Part shown: positions 27,256 through 35,794 of the stretch, piece by piece | Layout of the letters: the number at the start of each line of letters is the position of its first letter | Position numbering within the stretch: the first letter of the stretch is position 1 | IMG/VR virus record: IMGVR_UViG_3300025430_000028 | Location: 1 to 55,475 of that record | DNA: 55,475 bases | Source of the DNA: a virus | Strand: one strand, 5' to 3' | Notes under the pieces: generated by a model | Told to the model about the DNA's origin: nothing | Databases searched by the model: none | The model's input: only the letters and a program-made list of their open reading frames with translations | Program-made: the position numbers and the translations under genes

Positions 27256-27263
27256 CAAATATA
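27256..27263 (-). promoter_or_regulatory. Promoter -7 box (TATATTTG) for the tail operon
   Basis: TATATTTG on the minus strand exactly matches the Bacteroidota -7 consensus TAnnTTTG and ends 22 bp before the start at 27234. There is no TTTG at the ideal distance of about 20 bp. It follows directly on the terminator of the upstream gene, which marks it as the start of a new transcription unit. Confidence 0.55.
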
Positions 27264-27269
27264 ACGAAT

Positions 27270-27305
27270 AAGAACAAAAAAACCCTTATTTTTTTAAGAT
27301 AAGGG
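27270..27305 (-). terminator. Rho-independent-type terminator after the 27331-28224 gene
   Basis: On the minus strand CCCTTAT (27305-27299) pairs with ATAAGGG (27289-27283) across a 9-base A-rich loop, followed by a run of seven T. The other strand also has T runs after the stem. It separates the single-gene unit upstream from the tail operon downstream. Confidence 0.75.
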
Positions 27306-27330
27306 ATTTTTTTGGTAAAACTTACAGGTT

Positions 27331-28224
27331 TTACTTAGATATACGTTCTAATTCATCAAGGAATGATTTACCTTCTGCTGAATTAGTCATTGCAAATTCA
27401 AGTAAATATTCAGGAGCTTTTCTTGATAATGGCAATTTGCAAATAAATCCACCATTTGCAAATGTAATATTTCCACTAGCACCACCTAAATCTATTTTAG
27501 CATCTAATATACATCTTCTAATTAAATAAGAAATTTCAACCTCTTTGCTATCAATATTAGCCTTGAAACGTTGTGGGTCACGCTTAGCGAATAGCATTAA
27601 CTCTCTTCTAATAGCATCATCTGCTTTTGGCATACCTAACTCATCATAGAATACAATACCAAAGAATGAAGCAAGCTTTTTAGCCTTATCAATTGGCATT
27701 ACCTTAGCTTCTGTAGCCATATCAAGTTCAAGCATTTCTCTATCAAGAGCGGCCTTAGCTTGTTTCTGAGGATTGTGTTCAAAGAATTCAAACTTACTAC
27801 CAGTTCTTCTACTAGGATTATCAATAAAATGCCTACAATTTGTAATAAATTCTATAGCTAAAGTATCCCAACGTGGTACTCTCAGTATTCCTCCTTCGAA
27901 TTGAAGTGAACGTCTGTTAGTTCTAACATAGTCTTTATCCTGCAATATCTCAGTCAATTCAGATGACCAAATACTATTAGCACCTGATAATAACCAAATA
28001 CGTTCTTGTCTACCTGTCTTTGGATTAATAACATCATCAATACCATCAATATAAACTCTACCTTTTCTTTTGGTATCTACAAGCTTATAAATGATATTCC
28101 CATTTTGAATAGGAACTGATTCTTGACGAGCAATAGAAGCTTGCTCATAATTAAGTTGCTGTTGTTGAATTTCAATGTCTGATTCGCCTGTCATAGACAA
28201 ATCAACTAATGATTTTTTAGCCAT
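27331..28224 (-). CDS. Conserved virion-module protein, unknown
   Basis: 297 residues, soluble, mixed alpha/beta, starting MAKKSLVDLSMTGESDIEIQ and ending in FAMTNSAEGKSFLDELERIS. It has its own promoter-like box upstream (TATATTTG at 28287-28294), a leader hairpin and a terminator directly behind, so it is a single-gene unit, suggesting that its dose differs from neighbouring structural genes. Codon use is slightly GC-richer than the surroundings, like the capsid gene. Position between capsid and tail genes points to a virion or assembly role; I cannot name it. Confidence 0.6.
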   Translation of the reverse strand: MAKKSLVDLSMTGESDIEIQQQQLNYEQASIARQESVPIQNGNIIYKLVDTKRKGRVYIDGIDDVINPKTGRQERIWLLSGANSIWSSELTEILQDKDYVRTNRRSLQFEGGILRVPRWDTLAIEFITNCRHFIDNPSRRTGSKFEFFEHNPQKQAKAALDREMLELDMATEAKVMPIDKAKKLASFFGIVFYDELGMPKADDAIRRELMLFAKRDPQRFKANIDSKEVEISYLIRRCILDAKIDLGGASGNITFANGGFICKLPLSRKAPEYLLEFAMTNSAEGKSFLDELERISK

Positions 28225-28262
28225 TTTATTTATTTTAAATATTTTTTACTGGGAATATCCCA

Positions 28263-28294
28263 AACTCCATCTCGGAGTTATTTTAACAAATATA
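28263..28294 (-). promoter_or_regulatory. Promoter -7 box and leader hairpin upstream of 28224
   Basis: TATATTTG (28294-28287, minus) matches TAnnTTTG. Downstream of it the leader holds a 6-bp hairpin, AACTCC with GGAGTT around a 5-base loop (28263-28279), about 40 bp before the start codon at 28224. A stable leader hairpin can protect a highly expressed mRNA; that role is a guess. Confidence 0.5.
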
Positions 28295-28329
28295 CGAAAA
28301 ATATTGATTTTTTTATTTATTTTCGCAAT

Positions 28330-28488
28330 ATGCAACATGTAATTTCAACAGAAGGTATTATAATATTTACTAAATATATTATAAAATATAAACCTAGTTT
28401 AGATGATAATAATGTAACCTTTTGGGATACGCTTAATAGTGTTTATATATTTAAAGGAAGTCTTAAAGATTTTTTATTAAATTTCTAA
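28330..28488 (+). CDS. Possible 52-residue plus-strand gene
   Basis: An ATG at 28330 opens 52 codons to a TAA at 28486-28488 (begins MQHVISTEGIIIFTKY, ends GSLKDFLLNF). It runs opposite to its neighbours, filling the otherwise empty 28295-28484 gap, and overlaps the end of the minus-strand 28485-28856 gene by 4 bp. Composition resembles genuine protein (DDNNVTFWDTLNSVYIFKG). I see no convincing promoter on this strand. It may be a small gene carried by the adjacent homing-endonuclease island. Function unknown. Confidence 0.4.
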   Translation: MQHVISTEGIIIFTKYIIKYKPSLDDNNVTFWDTLNSVYIFKGSLKDFLLNF

Positions 28489-28856
28489 CCATGTTCCATA
28501 TCGCAAAAAGTATCCCATTTTTTAACTACTATAACAGGTAAAGACTCATATCTTATTTCAAAACTATTCTCATCTTCATCAAAATTAACAGTTTGCAATA
28601 GCTCTACATTACCTATTTTTTCAGACTTTTCAACCGAGAAATCGCCCATAATACCACAAAACCTATCAAATTTATCGCAATATTCACCTTTTTTTTCTAA
28701 CCATAACTCAACCATACTCATAAAGTCTTTTTTAGAGACTTGTAAAACAACATCTTGATTAGTCTTTAAATTCTTCTCAATTATAAATACGCTTCTTATA
28801 TTGTTCGATGCACCTATAATTTCTGAAGTAAACGGTATTATCGAATACATATCCAA
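28485..28856 (-). CDS. Hypothetical protein
   Basis: 123 residues, acidic, mixed alpha/beta, starting MDMYSIIPFTSEIIGASNNI, with DFMSMVELWLEKKGEYCDKF in the middle and ESLPVIVVKKWDTFCDMEHG at the end. There are several Cys but no obvious metal motif. It has its own TATATTTG box at 28868-28875, 12 bp before the start, and lies next to the GIY-YIG gene. I do not recognise it; it may belong to the same mobile insertion. Confidence 0.5.
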   Translation of the reverse strand: MDMYSIIPFTSEIIGASNNIRSVFIIEKNLKTNQDVVLQVSKKDFMSMVELWLEKKGEYCDKFDRFCGIMGDFSVEKSEKIGNVELLQTVNFDEDENSFEIRYESLPVIVVKKWDTFCDMEHG

Positions 28857-28867
28857 TCTATTTGTAA

Positions 28868-28875
28868 CAAATATA
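28868..28875 (-). promoter_or_regulatory. Promoter -7 box (TATATTTG)
   Basis: Exact match to TAnnTTTG on the minus strand, 12 bp upstream of the ATG at 28856, which would give a nearly leaderless transcript. No TTTG at the ideal -33 distance. Confidence 0.45.
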
Positions 28876-28877
28876 AC

Positions 28878-29750
28878 TTATTTGTCTTGATAAAAAAAGA
28901 CATGTCCGCTACGAATCGCCTTACCGTTATTATATTGTGCAGCTCTATTAATAGTTGTTTTTGGTATTCCTAATTCATCTGATGCCTCTTTAGCTGATGG
29001 ATATAATTTCTCTAATCCATCTGGAGATATGCTACGAATCGCCCTTTTAACGGTCTTAGTTTTTATTTCTTTAACTTCCATTCTTAATGGATACTCATCA
29101 CTTAATTTATATCTTACTAAATATCTTCCATCAATCCAACTACCATATAGTACACTATCCTTAACGGTACCAAGTTTTACTCCTAATTTATTAGCGCAAT
29201 TAGTAAGTGAGTCATACTCGCCAATAAGAACCCCATCACTTCCATAAACAATGCAAGCTCTTATAACTGCTAATCTTCCTTTTTCTACGCCCCATTCGGG
29301 TATATTTATATTTTTATCTTTATTTCTAATCTTAGCTTTTTCACTCATTATATCTTTTGATTCATCGCTATGCTTATGCCCATAAAAAGGATTTCCGTCT
29401 GATGTATATCTTTCACTTTGTTGCTTTCTTTGTTCAGTTTTATGCATCCAAGAACATCTTTGACCATCTCCTCCTCTTGTCATATTCATGCCTAAATCAT
29501 TGTCCTGATAGTAAGTATTCAATTCCTTAATCCAATAAATCTCTCTATCGTTTAATAAATCATCTTCAACTTCTTCTATTACTTCTAAAAAATGATTATC
29601 CCATCCATGCTTTCTAATACTATTAATAAGAACATAATTCTTATCTTTTTTAATAGAAGCTTTGTGAGAATTTACTCTTTTTCTAAGATTATATGTTTTA
29701 CCAACATAAATTTTTCCCGAAGGACTTGTTAATTTGTATATAACTCCCAT
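28878..29750 (-). CDS. GIY-YIG homing endonuclease with NUMOD domains
   Basis: 290 residues. The N-terminal GIY-YIG nuclease: VIYKLTSPSGKIYVGKT (3-19), with Arg in NLRKRV and the catalytic Glu in DREIYWIKELN. Then NUMOD3-type text (GNPFYGHKHSDESKDIMSEK) and a C-terminal IENR1/NUMOD1-like DNA-binding repeat (SISPDGLEKLYPSAKEASDE, then LGIPKTTINRA). This is the architecture of free-standing phage homing endonucleases. It lies directly downstream of the major capsid gene and its terminator, with its own well-formed promoter, a typical insertion site next to an essential conserved gene. It should cut capsid-region DNA of related phages lacking it. Confidence 0.9.
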   Translation of the reverse strand: MGVIYKLTSPSGKIYVGKTYNLRKRVNSHKASIKKDKNYVLINSIRKHGWDNHFLEVIEEVEDDLLNDREIYWIKELNTYYQDNDLGMNMTRGGDGQRCSWMHKTEQRKQQSERYTSDGNPFYGHKHSDESKDIMSEKAKIRNKDKNINIPEWGVEKGRLAVIRACIVYGSDGVLIGEYDSLTNCANKLGVKLGTVKDSVLYGSWIDGRYLVRYKLSDEYPLRMEVKEIKTKTVKRAIRSISPDGLEKLYPSAKEASDELGIPKTTINRAAQYNNGKAIRSGHVFFYQDK

Positions 29751-29765
29751 AATTAATAATTTTTA

Positions 29766-29797
29766 CAAAGATAAATGATTAATTACAACTTTACAAA
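29766..29797 (-). promoter_or_regulatory. Complete Bacteroidota-type promoter for the homing endonuclease
   Basis: On the minus strand TTTG (29797-29794), a 20-bp spacer, then TATCTTTG (29773-29766). This fits the Bacteroidota consensus TTTG-N19-21-TAnnTTTG and ends 15 bp before the ATG at 29750. It is the best-formed promoter I find in the window. Confidence 0.75.
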
Positions 29798-29807
29798 TAT
29801 TATTTAA

Positions 29808-29836
29808 TAAAAAAGGGGCAAGCCGTAGCTTACCCC
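29808..29836 (-). terminator. Terminator after the major capsid gene
   Basis: On the minus strand GGGGTAAGC (29836-29828) pairs with GCTTGCCCC (29823-29815) around the loop TACG, followed by six T and more AT. It contains one G-T pair. It lies 30 bp after the stop of the capsid gene. Confidence 0.8.
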
Positions 29837-29865
29837 CTAATAACTAACTGAAAATCAATCTAAAA

Positions 29866-31293
29866 CTATGCAGATTGTACTTGGATGAACTGATTAGCAG
29901 CTGCAACCCTTATACCCCTGTATGTTATCATTTCAACGTGGTCACGCATTGTTCCATCGGTAGGGTTCTTAGAACCACCACCCCATTGCCATACTCTGAT
30001 TCCGTTACCTACAGTTCCACCCATTGGAGGTTGTTGGTACATAACAGTGATGTTTTTGTAAACCTTAGTAGCATCTTTTGCATCACGTGCAGTACCCATT
30101 GGGCAGATGATACCAAAATCTCTAAACGCATCATTTGTTGGAGTCTTACCAGTATAAGTTTCGGTGTTGAATTGTTTGTACTTCTTAACATCGAACTTGT
30201 AACCATCAATTTGGATTGATTGTACACCGTAGTTGATACGAGCTTCTTCTGAATTTTCGTTCTTACCCCAAACCCATGCACCAGCAGGGAATTCTTTGAA
30301 GATACCGTCAGAGAAGTTTTGTCTTTGATAAACGTCTTGTAACCAAAGGTTATCTTTAGCACAACCGTTTACGTCCATGATACGAGTGATTTCATGCAAT
30401 TTAGCAATATCAAGTACACCCGGAGTATAACCTACAGTTTCTCCTCTAGCAGTAACCTGAGAGATGAAACCTTGAGTACCTAATGAACCATTGATATTTG
30501 TATTGTTCTGAACATCACCACGCATTAATTTTTGCTCAATGTTATTCAAGAAACGTTGGTTAGATTTAACTAAGCCTTTGTAAGTGAAATAACTTGTTCC
30601 AGCTTGGTTACCACCTGCCATTTCTGAACCAGAAACTCCACTATTGTAGAATACTTCTGTCATTTCAGCTAAGTCAGTTGCTGCCCAGCTTTCACGCATT
30701 TGAGTAACGTTATTGTTATACTTAACGTCTAAGTGGATTAAAGGATTGATTTGGCTAGAAGCTTCACCAACGTCTGTATTACCACCGAAGATTAAGATTT
30801 CACCAGCAGCCAAGTTAACACTACCAGCAGATACGAAAGCTTGAGTAGTTTGTTTTGGAGCAACAGTAAAAGTGAAAGCACCCGGAGTAGTTGTATCCAA
30901 AGTAAGGATAACACCTTCAATGTTAGAAGATGCGATACGTACAGTTTCACCAACACGTAAAGGAGTTTCGGTGCTTGTATAGTAATCAGCAGAAGAAATA
31001 GATAAAGTAACAGTTGCACCAGCAGCAGGAGAGCTAACTTGGTTCAAGTTGGTTACAGCAACCATTAACTTACCACGAGATTCAAACCAAAAGAAGTTTT
31101 GGTTTTTTACTTCTTCCATTCCACCATATGTAGCAAGCCACATAAAGAATTCTTCAGAACCATATTTTTCTACGTATTTATCGTAGTACTGAGGAGTCAA
31201 TAACTGTAAGTCAGAAATCAACTGTTGATTTACACCACCTGCGAGACTAATCGCACCGGGCTGCAAAATATTCGATGTAGGTATCCCTGCCAT
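29866..31293 (-). CDS. Major capsid protein
   Basis: 475 residues beginning MAGIPTSNILQPGAISLAGG and ending VAAANQFIQVQSA. The early DKYVEKYGSEEFFMWLATYG, the long beta insertions (GATVTLSISSADYYTSTETP), ESWAATDLAEMTEVFYNSG and the C-terminal DHVEMITYRGIRVAAANQF match the style of HK97-fold capsid proteins of crAss-like podoviruses. Codon use is markedly more GC-rich and regular than its neighbours, as expected for the most abundant protein. It follows the scaffold-like gene after 33 bp and is closed by a strong terminator. It has no recognisable own promoter; transcription probably comes from the portal or scaffold region. Confidence 0.85.
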   Translation of the reverse strand: MAGIPTSNILQPGAISLAGGVNQQLISDLQLLTPQYYDKYVEKYGSEEFFMWLATYGGMEEVKNQNFFWFESRGKLMVAVTNLNQVSSPAAGATVTLSISSADYYTSTETPLRVGETVRIASSNIEGVILTLDTTTPGAFTFTVAPKQTTQAFVSAGSVNLAAGEILIFGGNTDVGEASSQINPLIHLDVKYNNNVTQMRESWAATDLAEMTEVFYNSGVSGSEMAGGNQAGTSYFTYKGLVKSNQRFLNNIEQKLMRGDVQNNTNINGSLGTQGFISQVTARGETVGYTPGVLDIAKLHEITRIMDVNGCAKDNLWLQDVYQRQNFSDGIFKEFPAGAWVWGKNENSEEARINYGVQSIQIDGYKFDVKKYKQFNTETYTGKTPTNDAFRDFGIICPMGTARDAKDATKVYKNITVMYQQPPMGGTVGNGIRVWQWGGGSKNPTDGTMRDHVEMITYRGIRVAAANQFIQVQSA

Positions 31294-31326
31294 TTTGAAT
31301 AAATTTTGTTTGGGTTAATAATAATT

Positions 31327-32481
31327 TTAACTAGAGAAAAACAAAGAAGCCATTTTATCCATTTCTGATTTAGAATTTTCAGGAGTAAATGTACTTTGGT
31401 TTTCGGGTTTAATTTTAATATTACTCGTTGATTTAATCAAGTGTTCTTGCATTTTAGCAGCCGTTTCATTAGCAATTTTTTGAAAAGCTTTTTCTGAGTT
31501 TTCTAACAAATAAATGTCCTTCATTATTTGCTGAATGTCAGGCTTATCATTTCTAATCCAACGAGATGTAAAATATGCTTCTTGGTCAAAGTTACTCAAC
31601 GCATTTTTAAGGGCTACTTTTTCATCATCAGATGGTGTAAATGATACTGGGAATTCTGCTTCAGAATTTTTTGCAGTAACATTAAAACCATTGAAGTTTT
31701 TATAATCTCCCTCTAATGTCTGTAAGTAAGAGTTTCTAAGATTTTCCGCTATCGCCAATTCTTCTTTTGAAGGCGAATTATCTTGTACTTGTCTATTTAT
31801 ATCAGGTAATACTAAACTTGGTCTATACTTATCAATTTCGGGTTTAGCTAGTTTAGCTTCAATCATTAATTCTTTTTCAGCTAATGACTTTTGCTTCTCC
31901 CAAATTGCTAATTTTCTATCATAATCTTCATCTGTATCATCTAAGCTTTGCTCTGGCTTTTCAGGAATAGAAAATTGCTTATTAAACTTATATTCAATTT
32001 CATCTTGACTTAAATCAGGATATTTCTTTTGAAGATTAAATTTAATAATATCAGATGCTATATCAGTATTATCTACATTTGAATTTGCAAGAGATTCTAT
32101 TTTCTTTTTCTCTGCAAGATAATTGTAGACTTCATCTTCCTTACCATCTTTCAATAATTTAAAGAACTTTTCGCTTTCTTCATTCTCAAAGCTTAAATCT
32201 TGACTTTTTTGGTTTTTTAGCCTATTAAATTCATCAATAGCTACTTCTTCATTATCAAAACCAAATTTTTCCTTTAGGTATTGGTTGTAGTCAACAACTG
32301 GAGCTTCCTGTTTTGCAGGCTCTTCTTGCTGTTTTTGTTCAACTTCTACTTTAGGCTGTTCTTGTGGTTGTTGTCTTTCATTTTCCCATGAATCTTCTGA
32401 AAATGGGTTGTAATTTGACGCTTGCACTTCTTGTGCAGGTTGTTCATCTCGAACAACATTTTCTTGTAATTCTTCTGACAT
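31327..32481 (-). CDS. Scaffolding-type protein
   Basis: 384 residues, strongly acidic, with a Q/E/P-rich disordered N-terminus (about 1-85), long charged helices (KKKIESLANSNVDNTDIASD; EKELMIEAKLAKPEIDKYRP) and a C-terminal tail (SEMDKMASLFFSS). A coiled-coil acidic protein immediately upstream of the capsid gene is the standard place for scaffold in tailed phages; it directs procapsid assembly and is then lost. No catalytic motif for a maturation protease is visible. The call is by context and composition. Confidence 0.7.
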   Translation of the reverse strand: MSEELQENVVRDEQPAQEVQASNYNPFSEDSWENERQQPQEQPKVEVEQKQQEEPAKQEAPVVDYNQYLKEKFGFDNEEVAIDEFNRLKNQKSQDLSFENEESEKFFKLLKDGKEDEVYNYLAEKKKIESLANSNVDNTDIASDIIKFNLQKKYPDLSQDEIEYKFNKQFSIPEKPEQSLDDTDEDYDRKLAIWEKQKSLAEKELMIEAKLAKPEIDKYRPSLVLPDINRQVQDNSPSKEELAIAENLRNSYLQTLEGDYKNFNGFNVTAKNSEAEFPVSFTPSDDEKVALKNALSNFDQEAYFTSRWIRNDKPDIQQIMKDIYLLENSEKAFQKIANETAAKMQEHLIKSTSNIKIKPENQSTFTPENSKSEMDKMASLFFSS

Positions 32482-32491
32482 ATTTCTATTT

Positions 32492-32872
32492 TTATGTTAA
32501 CGTTAGCATGTAGGCTACATGAGCAAACAATCCGCTTAAATCTTGAGCCATATTTTCAATATCACAATATTCTTTTTCTTCAGCCCATTCATACATCTCA
32601 TGTGAAAAATCTAGCCCATCTTTTATTAACTGATTAACGGCTTCTTTGCTATATATTGGCAGCTCATCCAATTTAGCTTTACCTATTCTCTTACCATTTT
32701 GGTATCCCATTAATTTCTCTAAAATATTATCTTTTACATCATGCACTCCTTGATATATTTTATGAAGAGCTTTATGTTCTTCAAAATTTCTAGTATCTAA
32801 ATGCAAAGAATGTGCAACATTTTGCAATGAAAATAGCTTAGATTTAATTACTTCAGGTGTTATTTGTGCCAT
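32492..32872 (-). CDS. Ferritin/Dps-like helical protein
   Basis: 126 residues, all-helical. The segment AHSLHLDTRNFEEHKALHKI followed by YQGVHDVKDNILEKLMGY resembles helices 1-2 of Dps/ferritin-like proteins (H-x-x-H...EH-x-x-L...Y...D...D-x-x-E), and the C-terminal ENMAQDLSGLFAHVAYML could be the fourth helix. Whether it binds metal is unclear. From memory, small ferritin-like proteins of this kind sit near portal and capsid genes in Bacteroidota phages. It lies 10 bp from the scaffold gene and 2 bp from the next. It could be a virion component or protect DNA; neither is shown. Confidence 0.5.
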   Translation of the reverse strand: MAQITPEVIKSKLFSLQNVAHSLHLDTRNFEEHKALHKIYQGVHDVKDNILEKLMGYQNGKRIGKAKLDELPIYSKEAVNQLIKDGLDFSHEMYEWAEEKEYCDIENMAQDLSGLFAHVAYMLTLT

Positions 32873-32874
32873 TA

Positions 32875-33228
32875 TTAACTGATTTTTGATAATTGTAATA
32901 ATACTTTTGTTGCAGCAGCAGAAGTGCCGCCATATTGTAAATATCTACCTACTACATTTGTTCTATATAAACCAGCAGCAGCTACAGCAGTTACTAAAGT
33001 TCCATCAGCTAATTTTGTAGCAGATACAGTTTGATAATTTGTAGAAGTTGCATCATATCCGTATGAATATGGTGCACTTGGAGTTCCACTATCATTTGTA
33101 GCTGAAATATTTATAGTTCCTGTAGGTCCTACAAACTGAACTACAACATAGTCGTAATTACTAACATCAATTTTAAAACCATTATTGGCATTAAAACTTT
33201 GGGTTAAATCGAGGTATTGGGCTAACAT
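32875..33228 (-). CDS. Capsid-module protein, possibly decoration or head fibre
   Basis: 117 residues, beta-rich with a repetitive Ala/Thr/Gly/Tyr composition (GTINISATNDSGTPSAPYSY; VTAVAAAGLYRTNVVGRYLQ). It starts MLAQYLDLTQSFNANNGFKI. Composition, size and place between portal and scaffold fit a head decoration or head-fibre base protein. It lies 18 bp after the portal gene. No family is recognised; alternatives are a head-tail joining or auxiliary capsid protein. Confidence 0.55.
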   Translation of the reverse strand: MLAQYLDLTQSFNANNGFKIDVSNYDYVVVQFVGPTGTINISATNDSGTPSAPYSYGYDATSTNYQTVSATKLADGTLVTAVAAAGLYRTNVVGRYLQYGGTSAAATKVLLQLSKIS

Positions 33229-33246
33229 CTTTTGTTATTTTAATTT

Positions 33247-35709
33247 TTATGATTGTGGTTGATTAGATTCGGCTTCACTTGGTTGCTCTTGAGCTTCTTG
33301 TTCTTGACCTTCACCTTGCTCTTGTTGTTGCGGCTCTTGAGCTTCTTGACCTTGTTGTTCCTGTCCTTGCTCTTGTCCTTGTTGTTGTTGAGCTGCCATT
33401 TGCTGTTCTTGTTGCATTTGCTGAGCCATTGCTTGCTCTGCTTGATGGTTCTCAATAACCAAAGGTACTTCAATATTCTTAATTATTTCATTTGCAAGTA
33501 CTTTAAGCTCATTTGGCATTGGTATATTAGCCTTAGCTAAATCAATCATCCCTTGCATTATTATTTGTCTTTCCTTAGCTTGGTTTTTCTTATTCTCTAA
33601 TGCATCATCTGATTGAGCCTTTTGTTGTGCTGAAGCTTGTTGAATCTGAGCATTTTCTTGACTATTCTTAGAAGCAATATCCTGCTGAGACTTAATCATT
33701 TTCTTCATAGCCTGTCTATAGTATAACTCAGCAAGTTTTACATTTTCTTTAGCTATTCTAATAAGTTTAAATTGGTCTATATATAAAGCAAAATTTGGAT
33801 TAGAAGCAATAGCCGTATTAATCATTTGATTTAAAACTGCTATTTCTTGACCTGTAGGTAACATCATAGACCTAGTTGAGAAATTCCTTCCCTTAACCTC
33901 ATCTTCTTTTAAAATATGCCTATACACGCCAGATTGGTATGTAACGCTTTTATTTAACAACGCAGCAACTTTTGTTGCAGTATCTTCCATGCAATGTAGA
34001 TATGCATCATACATATAATCAGTTGCATTATCACTTTCTGACATAGAAGCTTGAACATTACCTTCTGTAACTCTTGGCTGAGAAGCTCTTTGAATTAAGT
34101 TAGGGTCATCTCCAAGTTCATCTTTCAATACCTGATAATGGAATTGATATAATTGAATCAAAGCTTGCATTTGAGATACAAAGCCCGAATTTTGTAATTC
34201 TGTAATAGGAACTGGTATATTATTACCTTCGGCATCCTTACCACGATAATATAAATTACCTGTCTGTTCCCATATTTTTTGAACTTCTAATGGCTTAGTT
34301 GAATCTGCAAGACCTAAATCTAATTCTTGTAATGAATCAACATTTACAGCAGCTCCGGCAGGTTTCATCTTAGCAACTAATTGCTGAATCTTTAATCTAG
34401 CCAAAATCATTTGCTCAACAGGTTCTTCAACTTTTTCAGGGACAGCCAAGTTACGCATATCATAGTTCTGATACATGTACATTGAGTATGAAAACTCTGC
34501 ATCTCCTAATTCTTTAGGGTCTTGAGGGCGAATCATATTAGTTTTCAATCCCCATTTTAATACTGTTGAAGTATTAATAACATAAATACCTTCGTATATA
34601 TTCCACTTCTTATCTTCTAAAAACTCTTGATTTTCATCAAGTTTGTTAGGCATGCCTTTAGTTAAAATTGTACTTTTATTTTTCTTAGTTACAGTTTTAA
34701 CGTAAGGTTTTTTATCTACACTTCTTATTTCAAATCTAATACAATCAACGTTCCATTCATCATAAGGTCTTACAAACATGAAATTCCAGTCATGTAACCA
34801 TGTAAGTTTATCTAAATATTGATATTCTTTTGCTATTTGAGCTATTTCAAATATAGCTTCTTCTGTAAGTGGGCCGCCAAATTGTTTACTATAATTAGCT
34901 CTTAATTCGCTAATCTTCATACTAAATACATGTCCTCTCCATGTAGTATCTCTAAAATCAGGATACTCAGAGTAAGAATAAACAACGTTTTCTGGTTTAA
35001 TCCAATCAACGTGAACTTCTCCTGTTTCATCCATATATGTATAAGTACAAACTAATCCAACCTCTGCACTATCATGTAAAGCTTTAGCTTTATTTACATC
35101 GTACCATCCGTTAGCTTGTAATATATTATTTACCCCTATCTCGTATTTTATTTCTTCAGGAAGTCTATTAAACTCTGCAACCCAAGCATCAAGGTCATCC
35201 TTATCTTCTGCAACAAATTGGTCTTTACCAATCATTGGAACTCCTGACTCTTCTTCTAGCTTCTTTAATACTTCTTTATTATCAAAAACAAATTCAGCTT
35301 GCTCTGCTGCATCACTTTTTTCACTAGCGGATATTGGGTCAATAGCTGTTACAGCTATTTTTTCATATCTACGCATCCAACTACCTACTAATCTTGCTAT
35401 AGTTGTAGCAACAATTGCAGGAGCTTTCCAGCTAATATTAGTATAGTTTATTTTACCATTGAACTCAAGTCTATCTTGAAACATTCTTTGGATGTCTACC
35501 TTACCATTAGCTACTAGCCTATTTTTCCTAAATCTTTGATTTCTTAAATAAAAGTAAGAATTAGTACCTCTTACGATACCATTAATATATTGCGCTATCT
35601 GCTTTCCGTACTCCCAATCTGTTTTAGATTTGGAATCTTCAGTAAGCAAAAAAGACTTCAGATTAGACTCTGTAGCTACAGGACTGCTATTAAATAGTTG
35701 ATTTGACAA
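33247..35709 (-). CDS. Portal protein
   Basis: 820 residues. The body fits large portal proteins of crAss-like podoviruses: N-terminal NYTNISWKAPAIVATTIARL (about 88-107), a wing with HVDWIKPENVVYSYSEYP, and a long helical C-terminal region (VEEPVEQMILARLKIQQLVA) followed by a Q/E-rich disordered tail (about the last 90 residues). It lies between the terminase and capsid genes. It forms the 12-subunit ring for DNA entry and exit. The glutamine-rich tail (QMQQEQQMAAQQQQGQEQ) is longer than usual and encoded by near-repetitive CAA/CAG codons. A promoter box lies 24 bp upstream. Confidence 0.85.
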   Translation of the reverse strand: MSNQLFNSSPVATESNLKSFLLTEDSKSKTDWEYGKQIAQYINGIVRGTNSYFYLRNQRFRKNRLVANGKVDIQRMFQDRLEFNGKINYTNISWKAPAIVATTIARLVGSWMRRYEKIAVTAIDPISASEKSDAAEQAEFVFDNKEVLKKLEEESGVPMIGKDQFVAEDKDDLDAWVAEFNRLPEEIKYEIGVNNILQANGWYDVNKAKALHDSAEVGLVCTYTYMDETGEVHVDWIKPENVVYSYSEYPDFRDTTWRGHVFSMKISELRANYSKQFGGPLTEEAIFEIAQIAKEYQYLDKLTWLHDWNFMFVRPYDEWNVDCIRFEIRSVDKKPYVKTVTKKNKSTILTKGMPNKLDENQEFLEDKKWNIYEGIYVINTSTVLKWGLKTNMIRPQDPKELGDAEFSYSMYMYQNYDMRNLAVPEKVEEPVEQMILARLKIQQLVAKMKPAGAAVNVDSLQELDLGLADSTKPLEVQKIWEQTGNLYYRGKDAEGNNIPVPITELQNSGFVSQMQALIQLYQFHYQVLKDELGDDPNLIQRASQPRVTEGNVQASMSESDNATDYMYDAYLHCMEDTATKVAALLNKSVTYQSGVYRHILKEDEVKGRNFSTRSMMLPTGQEIAVLNQMINTAIASNPNFALYIDQFKLIRIAKENVKLAELYYRQAMKKMIKSQQDIASKNSQENAQIQQASAQQKAQSDDALENKKNQAKERQIIMQGMIDLAKANIPMPNELKVLANEIIKNIEVPLVIENHQAEQAMAQQMQQEQQMAAQQQQGQEQGQEQQGQEAQEPQQQEQGEGQEQEAQEQPSEAESNQPQS

Positions 35710-35732
35710 ACTAAAATATATTTTTCGTAGGT

Positions 35733-35740
35733 CAAATATA
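35733..35740 (-). promoter_or_regulatory. Promoter -7 box (TATATTTG) for the portal-capsid operon
   Basis: Exact TAnnTTTG match on the minus strand, 23 bp upstream of the portal ATG at 35709, in an 85-bp gap after the terminase gene. A TTTG lies 10 bp upstream of it, too close for a standard -33 box. Confidence 0.5.
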
Positions 35741-35794
35741 GTTCATTTTTCAAATAAAAATGATTTTTTCTTAAAATAGTGTTAATTTTTACTA

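Noticed and set aside
30009-30362. 117-residue minus-strand frame inside the capsid gene
   Set aside because: Shifted reading of a GC-regular gene; text is Ser/Leu-rich without a pattern, and the capsid frame is certain.
33240-33473. Lys/Asn-rich minus-strand frame inside the portal end
   Set aside because: It is the shifted reading of the CAA-rich Gln tail of the portal; its low-complexity text follows from that and has no start support.
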